Source of the DNA: Flavobacteriales bacterium
GTDB taxonomy: Bacteria; Bacteroidota; Bacteroidia; Flavobacteriales_D; Crocinitomicaceae
Length of the DNA stretch: 64,000 nucleotides
Assembly: GCA_947460825.1 (NCBI GenBank)
Contig: CANHHA010000002.1
Location: 1-64,000 of the forward strand
Reading direction: 5' to 3'
This document shows, one piece after another, positions 9,222 through 19,900 of the stretch (positions within the stretch are counted from its first letter, which is position 1; the number at the start of each line of letters is the position of its first letter). The notes under the pieces are model-generated. The model saw only the letters and a program-made list of their open reading frames with translations, was not told the origin of the DNA and ran no database searches. The position numbers and the translations under genes are program-made.

Positions 9222-12200
9222 CTATGTTTTTTTCCAATGCATTGGAATGTCATAATGACTTATCCCCTTCGCTAAAGAACTTAGGGTGTATGTTCCCTGC
9301 GTCAGTTTGCTCCAATCTGCTATAGCTTCTTCATCAAACCCTTCCGGACAATAATATAGCGTAACATCACTTGTTATCTGCCCCACTTGCACGTATTCTT
9401 CGATCATTTCTTGATGAAGCGTTAAGTACTGAGTGATTTGAAGTTGATGTTGTTCGTCTTGTGCTAATTTCGTTGCGTATTCATGCAGTGCAGGATGCAG
9501 TGTGCGATTATAAACCGGTTCGTATCGTAACTGCGCAGGTTTATCCCAAATCACTAATTCTTTGACTTTCACACCCCGTTGTTCTAAGAGTTTAACCACT
9601 TCGTATGCAATTAACCCTCCCATCGAATAGGCAATTATGCGGTCGATCGTTTGCGGGATTTCCATGCGTTGTTGGTGGTTTTCCATTAAGTAGGCTGCAA
9701 GTTCTTCGATTCGCTTACCTCCCGTTTGGTAACCCAATGCCCGCGGATAGTTAAACGCCAAGGCCTTGTGTCCCCTTGTAATGGGGTACGTATTGAAGAT
9801 CAAACCCAATCCGAAAATTGGCGGGAAATACCATTCATGCCCTTGTTCACCTTCCTGCATTTCCCAGAACAGTTCATTAGTGTTTACCTGGACGTCTGAT
9901 GCGATATGCTCATACGTGGGGTCTCTAAAGAATGCTTGAATAGATATGCGCTTATTCAGCGTTTTTTCTACTTCTTTTAAGAACATTAATGCCTTTAATG
10001 AAGTTCCTCCCGATAGGAAAAAATCATTTCCAGCATTCAATCCTAGGTATTTTTGCCATAAGGTATTCAAGGCCTCATGCGGGCGAGACCGCGCTGGTTG
10101 ATGCGTGGAAACATGTTCCGCTAAGGTATACGTTGAACGTTGAATATTTCGTGCAACCAGTTCATAAAGATGCTGTTGGAATTGCGCTTGAATTGCGCTG
10201 ACCTGAAGGGCTGTAAAATACCCCTCATCGAATTCCCAACGAAGTTGAATGTTGTCGCCTAAGGTATCCACGTATAAACTCAATGGAAGTCGTGGACGAG
10301 ATTCTTGCGTTACCTCCGTCACCGTTCCTTCCGCGAGTTCCGTGGGGTGTTGAATTACTAAGCCCACTTGATGATAGCGTTCAGGTGAACATTGAGCAGG
10401 GTAGCTTATGACGGAATGTTTATGTCGATATAGGAATTCCAAGGCCGCATTCCCTTTTGATAACTGTTCTGAGATTTCTTGGCTTGTATCCATCGGAAAA
10501 GGAAAGGCGCGCATATACATGCCAATGCAAGGTTCATCTCGGGTATCCAGCACAAGCGATAACCACGAAACCGGGATTTCACAGGCAGCTAACGCAGTTC
10601 CAAGTAACGTAGCATAAATCACCGCGGGGCTTGTGCGCCATTGCGCTTGAAGGCTCTCGATTTGCGCTTTATCCGCGGCACTTAAGGTAACAATTAGGTT
10701 AGGGCTGAGGTCATTTGTTTTCCTACCAGGAATGACTTTCGGAGGCGTCGATAACTCGAAGTAAGGTCTCCATAATGGAACTGTTGGGCTTTTAATTCTT
10801 TGAGGAAGCGGCGATACCGGTGATCCTCCCTGCTGAATTTGATGGAATAGTTCAGCTAAAGCCGAATCCGATCCACCATCATATACGATGTGATGCGGAT
10901 TAAAATATAGTATTGTGCTATCTCCAAGATCTATCAACTTGGCGATAAATGAAGGACCTTGGGTTAAATTGATCTGTTCATGATAACTTCTTCGTTTAAA
11001 CGTTGCTAAAGCATCTCGATTGATCGATAGGGTCTCCAGCGTGTAGTTTTCTGAACGGATAGGGAATTGTTTCAATACGCCCTCATCCGATAACTCAAAG
11101 CGCATAAATAAGGGAGTGCAAGCCTTTAGTGTTTTTTCAATAAGCGCGAAAAAGGATGCATTTTGTTCGGGCAATTCAATAAAGTGCGGTAAATTGTAAA
11201 GGCTCGAATCTTTTTGCTGAATTTCAAACCAAATTGCCTCTTGGGCTGCATTGGCTAGTATATATGCTAAGGGTAATTCAGAAACTTGGGGTAAAGGCGT
11301 ACTCAACATGACCGCTTGTGCCAAGCTTGAGAAGTCCGGCGCAGCGAACACTTGAAAAACTTGGAGTTGGTCTGGGTTGATTCGGTTCCATTCCCTCACG
11401 AAATACATGGCGTCGAAACTAGAAAGACCTAGGCTAAAAAAATGGTCTTCGGCTTGTATCTCTCGATTGAATAGCTGTTTCAGAAGTTGCTGCATGCGTT
11501 CAAAAGCATCGCCGTCTACTGCTAAGCCATCAACACGTTGAACCTCCTTTTCTGCTTGATCCACCAAGGGGGTGACATTTATTTTTCCATTTTGATTCAT
11601 TTCATATGCCTCTACATGTATCCATGCGGATGGCACATAATAGCTTGGATAACTTGAGGCGAGTTGCTGGATTAGCTGCTGCTTTTCTTCCGATGTTAAG
11701 TTCCCCTGGTAGGCAATTCCTAATTCACTAGAATATCCGGATTGAAAGCAAAACGCAACCCAGTGTATGCTTGAATGAATGCTGCCGAATATGCGTTCCA
11801 CTTCGTTTAATTCTAGGCGTTGTCCCCTGATTTTTACCTGCTTGTCAGCTCTTCCTATGAAATGAAATTGTCCAAATTCGTCCTTTACGCCGCGATCGGC
11901 TGTGATCCATGGCCCCTCGGAATGACTCCAACCTTGGGCTTGATAATACCCTAAGCCAACACACGGACCATCAATACACAGCAATCCTTCCATTCCGTCG
12001 GGAAGTGGCTTGCCCGTTTCAGTGCAAATGCTAAGTGTTGTATGATGCATGGATTCCCCAATAGGAACTACGGTATTGCTATGGTATTCCGTGCGCCACG
12101 TGAAAAAGGAATTATCGATGGTTGTTTCCGATAGGCCATAAGAACTTATTACCTTGGTTTGAGATGGCATCATGTCCATTAAGGCCTTCATTTCACCAAT

Positions 12201-15200
12201 TTTCCAGCTATCAGAACCTACGATTAGCAGTCGCAAGTTGGGTAAATCCAAGCTTTTTTCTTGCATCCACCAGCGCACCACTAGGGGCGTGGTCTCGAAC
12301 AAGGTAATGCGCTCTGATTTGATTACATCGAGTATATACTGAGGATCCTTTCGTTGGTAGGCATCTAATAATACCATGCAAGCACCATTAAATAATGCAC
12401 GACCAAGATCACCCAGGAAGACATCAAAAGAGAAGGAGGCCGCTTGCAAGATGCGGTCCGTACTTTTAATTTCATATTGCTCGGTCCAAGCAACAAGGGC
12501 CGCTTCATAGCCGCTGCGTTTAACTCCTACTAATTTAGGTACACCGGTAGTTCCGGATGTTGCAATCGCATAGCATAGGGTGGAATCTATTGCTTGCTGT
12601 TCACCTCGAACTACGTGTAATTCGTTCGCATCATGAATTGGGTTACCACAACGTGCTGCGATGAGTTGCAGTCGTTCGTTTGGGGTTTCAGCATCGATCG
12701 GAATAAAGGGAATACCATCCAGTAATAAAGCCATTAAAAATGCAATATGATGTGGATTTCGTTCGAGCAGTAAGGGTACAATTCCGGCGTTGTAGCCAGC
12801 GTTTAGCGCTTGAATTCCTTGAATTTCTCGGTTCAATTCGGCATAAGTAAGCGTTAGCGATCCTTGACTGATGGCAGGTCGTTCACCAAACTGCTCCACC
12901 ACATACTGCCATTGCTGGGTTAAGGAGTTCGCTTGGGCAATTGAATATTCCTCCACCGCAACACATTCTTGAAAATAGTTGTTGTGGAATTGTTGCATGG
13001 CTTCTAAACTGAATTTTCTTGGGTTGAATTCCCATTGAAAATATAACTGGTTTCCTTCTTCCATAAAATCTAAGGAAACATCGAAAGCCGATTCAGTCGC
13101 AGTGGTGTGTAAGGGTTTGACTCCTTGTTCTGCTTCCCATTGGTTATATACGAAACTGGTATTAAAAAAAGGTGTGCCTTGGTGCTGTTTATTGGTCTCT
13201 AATGCCGCGATGTCAGCAAAGGGTTGCTTGGCTTTTTGTTGCAGCGTTTTCCAGTCTGTTAAAATGTCCTGAGGGTTATCCGTACGTACTACGAAAGGCA
13301 AGCTATTCGAAGACATGGCTACTAATTCGTGGTCATTCCATGCACTGCGTGTGGAAACTATTATTCCCGTTGAAAAGGTGGATTCAGGAAAATAACGATG
13401 CCAATGACGAATCCAACCAATGAGCCCCGCTTCAAAGGTTGAGCAAGCGAATTCGGCTTTCCAATCCCGGAGTTTTTCCTGTTGCTTCGCTGTGAGTTTT
13501 ATTTTGATGCGCGCGCTGCCTTGGTTCTTTTGAATTCGTTCAAAGGGAAGTTTATGCAAGGTAACGTTCTCAAGATACGGCTTCCAAAACTGCACATCCA
13601 CAGGTTCTGTTTCAGGTTCAACCAGTACTAATGGCACAATCGCATCAGCGGTGTAGTCTTTAAACAACGCGCTAAAAAGTTGTTGTGTCCCTAAGCCATC
13701 AAGTAAGCCGTGATGAATGCTAAAACCAACAAGTATTTCGTCGGCCAATGGCGTATAATAGATATAAATTAAATGCTCAAAGGGCGAATGATCCCGTGCT
13801 TCCATCGCAGCTATAAAAGATGCTGAACAATCTGCTTCTAGGCGTGAACATGAGATATTCCCAGCGGTCCAATAATAGGCTGCCTTTGTGGATTCGACAC
13901 GCAGGGCCAATACTTCTTGCGCCTTTATCCATGCGCTTAAGAATTCTTCAAAGTGCGCATCATAAGGCAGAATGAATCCGCTATGGATCCAATACGTTTT
14001 CGCAAATTGCGCATCACTTTCCGATAGAAAAAACATGCGAGCAGCAGCTTCATGTACCTTCATTCCTGAGGTTATGGGAATGGATTGTTCTAATCCACCT
14101 GCCTCCATGAGGGAAGGGATTTGAGCGAGATGCATACACGTTAATATCGCTTGAATAGGTATGTTTTTTTCCAGTGTTTTCTTAATCTTCCCGCTTAGTT
14201 TCATCGCGTCAATGGAATTAAACCCATTGGCAAACCACCCGAGCGTTGCATCTATCTTGCGCCCTGGGAATATGGCCTCAAAGATCTCCAGGTATTCTAC
14301 CGCTAAGGTTTTAACCGGTTGATTCGCTACCAAACGATCCACGTAAAGGCCCAAGGCGCCGTGATCTATTTTTCCATTTTTATTGGTCGGAAATTCTTTC
14401 AATCCTTCGATGAGCTGGGGGATTGCATAGGCAGGAAGAAGCGCAAACAAGCCATCTTTAGGCGGAAGCTGTTCAGCATTCCCAAGGTAAAATGCGGAAA
14501 GTATGGGAGTCTTGTATACGATACACCACCGTTCAATTTTTGACCATTGAATTAATGCTTGTTCAATTCGCGTTAATTCGATGCGTTGTCCATTTATTTT
14601 AATTTGTTGATCCGTTCTTCCTCTAAAGTACAGGTGCCCATCCGTATCGACAAGACCACGGTCTCCCGTTCGATAGGCGGGTTCATCATTGACCGTAAAG
14701 AATGCCTCTGATGTTTCATTGGCATATCCAAGACCTACCGCAGGGCCAGAAATTACTATTTCTCCTTCCTCAAACGGAGAACAAGGCCTCAATTCGGGGG
14801 TAACAATATGGATGCTTGCATTGGAGAATGGTGTACCAAGAGGTAGTCTTTCCTGAGGGAATTGGCCCTTGTTTTCAAAGCCACTCGTGAGGACACTACA
14901 TTCCGAAGGACCGTAAAATTGAAAGAGGATGGCTCCTGGAAATTTACGTTTCAGGCTGGATTGAATGCTTGGTGGTACCCGGTCACCGCCAGTCATAATG
15001 ATGCGTGGTTTTTGGTCGCTTGGAACAGTGTCTATCCATTGAGCCAACAAGGTAGGGACCATATGAAATGCGGTTATTTCATCAAATGTCCGAATCAGTT
15101 CATCCGCATTGGCTAAGATTTCCTTGGTGATTAAGGTGCTCTTCCAACCTTGCCATAGGGGGAAGATGAGCTCCGCAACCCCAATATCGAAGGCAGGATG

Positions 15201-16949
15201 GGCAATAACGCCAAAATGTTCCTGCGCTCGCCAGGGAAGTTTTTCTTTCCACGCATTCAAAAATGAAACAAGGTTTGCTATGGATAATTGCACCACCTTA
15301 GGCGTTCCCGTACTTCCTGAAGTACAAATTGCCAAAGCAACCTCGGGATTTATTTTTTGGCTAGCAGGAGAAATCGAGCTAAGATCCAGCGTGTCTAATG
15401 ATATATAGGATAAGAGCCGATGGTCTGGATAGGCAGTGAAAATTACGTCGGGTGCACATTGCGCATAAAGCGAGGTAATAAAGTCATCGCTTTCCTTTTC
15501 GTTAACCATAAGTACGGTCGTATTCGCTTTCCATGCGGCCAACATAACCAGATCCATGGACGGATGCTTGTCGCCATAAATCCATATGCGCGAGGTGTTA
15601 TTCACCTTGAATGCCTCAATGAGTTTATGATAGGATTCAATCCGATGAGTTGCAATGAGCCCTTGTTCTATGTCTTCAAAAAAACTCGCTACATCAATAG
15701 ATGGATAGTTGTTGGTCTTAAAAGGGCAGGTATTTCTTATCGGTTTATCAAAGCGTTTCTGGAACGTCGTTAGGTAATCCATATAGGCCATCGAAACGGT
15801 TTCTATTTGACTAGGGCTGTGTATGGATGGGTTGAAATGCCATTGAAAATGAAGCGATTCGTCTTCCGGCGTGATGGCGAGACTTAAAGGAAATTCCGTG
15901 AAGTCATAACTTTCTAGTAACTTGAATGTTGAAGCCGCAGCATCGAGTTGTTTCGTTAACGGGTAATTCTCAAATGCGATTAGGAAATTGAAAGAAATCC
16001 CATTAAACTTTGAATCGGTAATATCTACATATGGAAAGGAAGCGATGCTCCGTTCACGTGATTTAAAGGATGAGATGAGTTCTTCGGGGGAAGCATCCAA
16101 GGCAGCCTGAAATTGCAACGGCAAGGTTTGAATTGCTAAGCCAAAACCGTGAGTAACTTGTTCAATGAGTCCGTTTTGTTTCACTACGCCAAATTGAACC
16201 CTTGGATTATTAGTCCAGCCGGCAATGAAACAACTCCAAGTGAAATTGATATATTCTGCCTGCGTTAATCCAAGCGATTGCGCGAATTCCCGAACCACCG
16301 GAAGGGGAATTTTCGTGGAATGTTCTGAAAGTCCCTCCAAGCCAGCACCAATTTCGGTCAGTTGGGCAACCGATTCGAAGGGTAGCAAGTATGATTGGTA
16401 GGCTGCTTGAGCCATTTCATGGTTAAGTGCTTTCCACCTTTCGTACCAGGCTTTAATGGTGCGTTGTGGTAAAAAGAGGTTCGGTGACGACAACAGTTGA
16501 ATAAAATCTGTTAAAAGTTGCTGTCTTCCCCACCCATCAAATAAAATGTGATGGTTAGTAATGAGTAGGATGGATTGTTTCGGCGTTTCAAACCAATCGA
16601 ACCTCAGTCCCGGTTCTTTTTGTAAATCGAATCCCTTATTTCTGATGGAAAGGATGTGTTGACTTATGGCCGATTCGGTGCACTGACAAGAGGTTATTTG
16701 AGGTTTTGAATGTTTTAGGCTTACCCATACGGCTTGCTTCAGGCCTTCATATAATATATGGGCTCTCAAGCACTCATACGTTTCAATCAAACTTGAAATT
16801 CCACGCGATATTTTTTCAAAATCAGTGTCGCGTACTTCAAAAACTAATTGTTGAATATATTCCGACGTTTTTCCTTTTAGGCTCGCACTGAGCATGAACT
16901 GTTGCGCGGGGAGCAGGGGAACAATCGATAAAATATCTTCTTTATTCAT
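9222..16949 (-). CDS. NRPS: C-A-T-C-A-T-C-T-TE, terminal synthetase
   Basis: This 2575-residue synthetase is the last in the assembly line. Domains by motif: C1 (HHILFDG, ~132); A1 (TSGSTGTPK, ~542); T1 (Ser ~910 in GFNSID); C2 (HHGLLDG, ~1078); A2 (TSGTTGVPK, ~1463); T2 (Ser ~1841 in GLSSFD); C3 (HHIVYDG, ~2020); T3 (Ser ~2315 in GGTSLK); thioesterase (AYSMGG, ~2440, with a His near ISHYD). The A2 code reads D-V-G-E-I-G-S-I-D-K, the known ornithine code. A1 reads D-I-A-H-M-G-F-V-L-K, resembling the hydroxyphenylglycine code D-I-F-H-L-G-L-L-C-K. The last module has no A domain, so T3 must be loaded in trans or skipped. The TE releases or cyclises the product. The start overlaps the previous NRPS stop (TAATG), which suggests coupled translation. 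Confidence 0.95.
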   Translation of the reverse strand: MNKEDILSIVPLLPAQQFMLSASLKGKTSEYIQQLVFEVRDTDFEKISRGISSLIETYECLRAHILYEGLKQAVWVSLKHSKPQITSCQCTESAISQHILSIRNKGFDLQKEPGLRFDWFETPKQSILLITNHHILFDGWGRQQLLTDFIQLLSSPNLFLPQRTIKAWYERWKALNHEMAQAAYQSYLLPFESVAQLTEIGAGLEGLSEHSTKIPLPVVREFAQSLGLTQAEYINFTWSCFIAGWTNNPRVQFGVVKQNGLIEQVTHGFGLAIQTLPLQFQAALDASPEELISSFKSRERSIASFPYVDITDSKFNGISFNFLIAFENYPLTKQLDAAASTFKLLESYDFTEFPLSLAITPEDESLHFQWHFNPSIHSPSQIETVSMAYMDYLTTFQKRFDKPIRNTCPFKTNNYPSIDVASFFEDIEQGLIATHRIESYHKLIEAFKVNNTSRIWIYGDKHPSMDLVMLAAWKANTTVLMVNEKESDDFITSLYAQCAPDVIFTAYPDHRLLSYISLDTLDLSSISPASQKINPEVALAICTSGSTGTPKVVQLSIANLVSFLNAWKEKLPWRAQEHFGVIAHPAFDIGVAELIFPLWQGWKSTLITKEILANADELIRTFDEITAFHMVPTLLAQWIDTVPSDQKPRIIMTGGDRVPPSIQSSLKRKFPGAILFQFYGPSECSVLTSGFENKGQFPQERLPLGTPFSNASIHIVTPELRPCSPFEEGEIVISGPAVGLGYANETSEAFFTVNDEPAYRTGDRGLVDTDGHLYFRGRTDQQIKINGQRIELTRIEQALIQWSKIERWCIVYKTPILSAFYLGNAEQLPPKDGLFALLPAYAIPQLIEGLKEFPTNKNGKIDHGALGLYVDRLVANQPVKTLAVEYLEIFEAIFPGRKIDATLGWFANGFNSIDAMKLSGKIKKTLEKNIPIQAILTCMHLAQIPSLMEAGGLEQSIPITSGMKVHEAAARMFFLSESDAQFAKTYWIHSGFILPYDAHFEEFLSAWIKAQEVLALRVESTKAAYYWTAGNISCSRLEADCSASFIAAMEARDHSPFEHLIYIYYTPLADEILVGFSIHHGLLDGLGTQQLFSALFKDYTADAIVPLVLVEPETEPVDVQFWKPYLENVTLHKLPFERIQKNQGSARIKIKLTAKQQEKLRDWKAEFACSTFEAGLIGWIRHWHRYFPESTFSTGIIVSTRSAWNDHELVAMSSNSLPFVVRTDNPQDILTDWKTLQQKAKQPFADIAALETNKQHQGTPFFNTSFVYNQWEAEQGVKPLHTTATESAFDVSLDFMEEGNQLYFQWEFNPRKFSLEAMQQFHNNYFQECVAVEEYSIAQANSLTQQWQYVVEQFGERPAISQGSLTLTYAELNREIQGIQALNAGYNAGIVPLLLERNPHHIAFLMALLLDGIPFIPIDAETPNERLQLIAARCGNPIHDANELHVVRGEQQAIDSTLCYAIATSGTTGVPKLVGVKRSGYEAALVAWTEQYEIKSTDRILQAASFSFDVFLGDLGRALFNGACMVLLDAYQRKDPQYILDVIKSERITLFETTPLVVRWWMQEKSLDLPNLRLLIVGSDSWKIGEMKALMDMMPSQTKVISSYGLSETTIDNSFFTWRTEYHSNTVVPIGESMHHTTLSICTETGKPLPDGMEGLLCIDGPCVGLGYYQAQGWSHSEGPWITADRGVKDEFGQFHFIGRADKQVKIRGQRLELNEVERIFGSIHSSIHWVAFCFQSGYSSELGIAYQGNLTSEEKQQLIQQLASSYPSYYVPSAWIHVEAYEMNQNGKINVTPLVDQAEKEVQRVDGLAVDGDAFERMQQLLKQLFNREIQAEDHFFSLGLSSFDAMYFVREWNRINPDQLQVFQVFAAPDFSSLAQAVMLSTPLPQVSELPLAYILANAAQEAIWFEIQQKDSSLYNLPHFIELPEQNASFFALIEKTLKACTPLFMRFELSDEGVLKQFPIRSENYTLETLSINRDALATFKRRSYHEQINLTQGPSFIAKLIDLGDSTILYFNPHHIVYDGGSDSALAELFHQIQQGGSPVSPLPQRIKSPTVPLWRPYFELSTPPKVIPGRKTNDLSPNLIVTLSAADKAQIESLQAQWRTSPAVIYATLLGTALAACEIPVSWLSLVLDTRDEPCIGMYMRAFPFPMDTSQEISEQLSKGNAALEFLYRHKHSVISYPAQCSPERYHQVGLVIQHPTELAEGTVTEVTQESRPRLPLSLYVDTLGDNIQLRWEFDEGYFTALQVSAIQAQFQQHLYELVARNIQRSTYTLAEHVSTHQPARSRPHEALNTLWQKYLGLNAGNDFFLSGGTSLKALMFLKEVEKTLNKRISIQAFFRDPTYEHIASDVQVNTNELFWEMQEGEQGHEWYFPPIFGLGLIFNTYPITRGHKALAFNYPRALGYQTGGKRIEELAAYLMENHQQRMEIPQTIDRIIAYSMGGLIAYEVVKLLEQRGVKVKELVIWDKPAQLRYEPVYNRTLHPALHEYATKLAQDEQHQLQITQYLTLHQEMIEEYVQVGQITSDVTLYYCPEGFDEEAIADWSKLTQGTYTLSSLAKGISHYDIPMHWKKT

Positions 16950-19900
16950 TAGAGGCCATTCAATAAGTCTTCGATTGCATTGCGGTCTTCCAGGTCAATC
17001 GAATCATCAACATGGGCTGAAATCGAGGAGGCGGCATTCAGTTGGGTGCTGGCGAATAATTGAAATGCATTCATATACGAAGTTAAATTAAATGAAGGAT
17101 GTGAACGCATCATCCAACGGAGTTTTCCTTCCACAATCATTGCATTTATTTCTACCTGAGCTAACATGGTGTTCCCCAGATCAACCATTTCTCCTTGCGA
17201 AATCATGGAAGGACTTGCGATTCCTCCCCAATTTTCATCAAAGCTTCCCAAGAAATTTAATAAAAGCGGATAGCACGGTTGTGCATAATCCGCGCTTCCC
17301 ATGTAGGTGAGTTGATAAGCAATCGCCTCTTCATAGGAACCACGAACGTGAGTTAATAATTCATCCATAGGGATTTCAGGCTCAATATCAATGGGATAAA
17401 ACTGCGTAAACCAACCCAAGGATTCCGCTAAGCTTGGAATGCCTTCATAGGATCGTCCGTGGGTTTCAAGCATGGGTGTAGCAATAGGAAGGCCTTCCCT
17501 TATCCATGCACCAAGTACAAAAAAGAGAAATTTTTCATTTACGTGAAGGTTCGTTTCCCATTGCCGCATAAATAAATCAGTTTGTTCCTTCTCCCAATCA
17601 AAGGAAACATACAACGATTCACGATAAGAACTTGGCTGCCAATCCTTAAATGGATTTAAAAGCGAGCGCAGTGGGCTTGTCTCGGATTCAACCTTATTTT
17701 TCAGCACCTGTTGAACCTGAGCGAATACCTCGGTCCCGCCATAGGTCATTCCATTTCCTTGCATTCTGTTTTTTAATTCATCAAGTAAAATTCTCCATGA
17801 AAATCCGTCGCAATAGAAATGATGCATCGCGATGAAGAGCAAGGTCTTTTCTGCTACGGTCATTATTGCGGCGCCTGCAATTGGACCGTTTGTTAGATCA
17901 AATGAAGATTGAATTACTTGACAACATGCGGTTACTTCTTCGGTTGATGCGACATGTTCAATGACGACGGTTGGGGGTTTTCCACCGCTCCAAGTTTCCC
18001 CGTACACTTGACTCAAAAGCGGAAATGCAGAAAATGTAGCAGCAACTAGGCTACCGAGTTCTTCTGGGGATACGGGGATGTGAATTTCAAGAAGTATGGA
18101 TTGGTTGAAATGATTTTTATTGCCTGGATATGCCGATGTGAACCAATGCTGAATAGGAGTTAGTGCTAATTCGTTACTTCGGACTTCCACCTTGTTCGCT
18201 GTTTCAATGCCTTGGAAAAATTCAGTTAAGGTATTCGCGTTGAGTAATTCGTTAAGTTGGGCTTCATACCCCCAGGCATTTAACTTACCAATCATTCGTA
18301 AGCCTAAGATGGAATCCCCACCTTGTTCAATAAATCCGTATGCCCCGTTCAGGGATTCAAACAATTGGATTTCCTTTAGTTTTTTTAATAACTCCGTTGA
18401 TTGGTCCACTCGATGCTCTTCGCTATCCATGCTTGTTTCAACGAGTTGTATCAGCTTTTTGTCATCAATTTTACCATTGCTGTTCTCAGGAAATTCAGCA
18501 AGCAATTGGATGTGGTCGGGACGCATATACGCGGGAAATTTCTGTAATAAAAATTCCTTGAACGCTGCGATTGAACTGTTGGTGTCAGGATGTTCGATAA
18601 AAAGGATGAACCGATGATTGGCAACTACATAGCGTACGCGGCTAACCTGAATGAACGTTTTGAGTATGCCGGCTTCAACTTCGCCCAATTCAAAGCGTTG
18701 TCCTAATCGTTTTACTTGACGATCGGTTCGGCCTTTTAAATATAGAAGCCCATTGCGTTTGCTGCCAAAATCACCTGTTCGGTAATACTGTTTTCCATGT
18801 TGAGTGTAAAAACCGCCTGAGGCATTGAGGTAGCCCCGTGCCACGCCTTCCCCGCCAATGATGAGTTCTCCTTCGATTTCATCGGGCACCTCTTGAAGCC
18901 GCGCGTTACATACTCGAATTTCTTCATGCGCTAACGCTACACCAATGGCTGGAATAAATTCGTTCGTTAAATCAATGATGGATGAATAGGTGGTAGTTTC
19001 TGTCGGGCCATACCAATTTTTAATAGCTAAGGCTGGATTGGCAGTTTTTAAGTGCATCCACAAGGACTCACTAAACGGTTCTCCTGCGCTATGCACTACA
19101 GCTAGTTGCTTTATTTCATGCACTTGAAGGCGAGAGAGCACGGAAGGCACGGTGTTTAAAAGACCCGATGGGAAATTTGATATAGCCGTTTCAAGGTCAG
19201 ATAAACTCGGAACAACCACGATCGGTTTTCCAATGTAAAATCCGTACAAGTTCTCAAATAAGGAGAGGTCAAATCCGAGGTTGGTTAAGCTAAAAATGTG
19301 ATTGACATTTGATGCATTTACATGCACAAGGCATGCATGAAAAAAAGCGGATAAATTCTTATGACTTAAACTGACACCTTTTGGATTACCCGTTGATCCC
19401 GAGGTAAAGAGAACATAGGCTTCTTGTTGCTGCGATAATTCAGTTAACTGCTTGTTTTCAGATGATGTAAGAATTTCATCCAAAGAAAGGCTTGGAATGT
19501 TAGGGGTCTTGCTTTCTAAGGATTCTAAATAAATCAGTGCTTGGCATGAGGCGATGTCTAACACCTGTTCGATCCGATCTGCTGGCCAACTTGGATTAAT
19601 GGGTACATAGCTGTAGCCTGAGCGCATGATGGCATAAACTAAGCTCGGCGTATAAGCGCTTTGCGCTCCCATGAGTGCAATTCGACTGCCTTTTTCGTAG
19701 GGCGAAAGCACCTCATTTACTTGATGAACCAACTGCAAGGTTGTCTGTGCATGTATGGATTCTTTACTCACCCCATGTGTTGTGTGCATGACTCCATCTG
19801 CTAGCTGCCGATCCACTTCCTTTGTCCAATGCGGGAAATGATCACTCGGTTCGGCCTTTGAGGTGTGTGTTTGGTTAATTAATGGTTGATCCAAGTCTGA

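Noticed and set aside
18736-18927. Small ORFs on either strand inside the NRPS genes and other large genes
   Set aside because: They lie fully inside long, motif-rich reading frames and show no family resemblance of their own.
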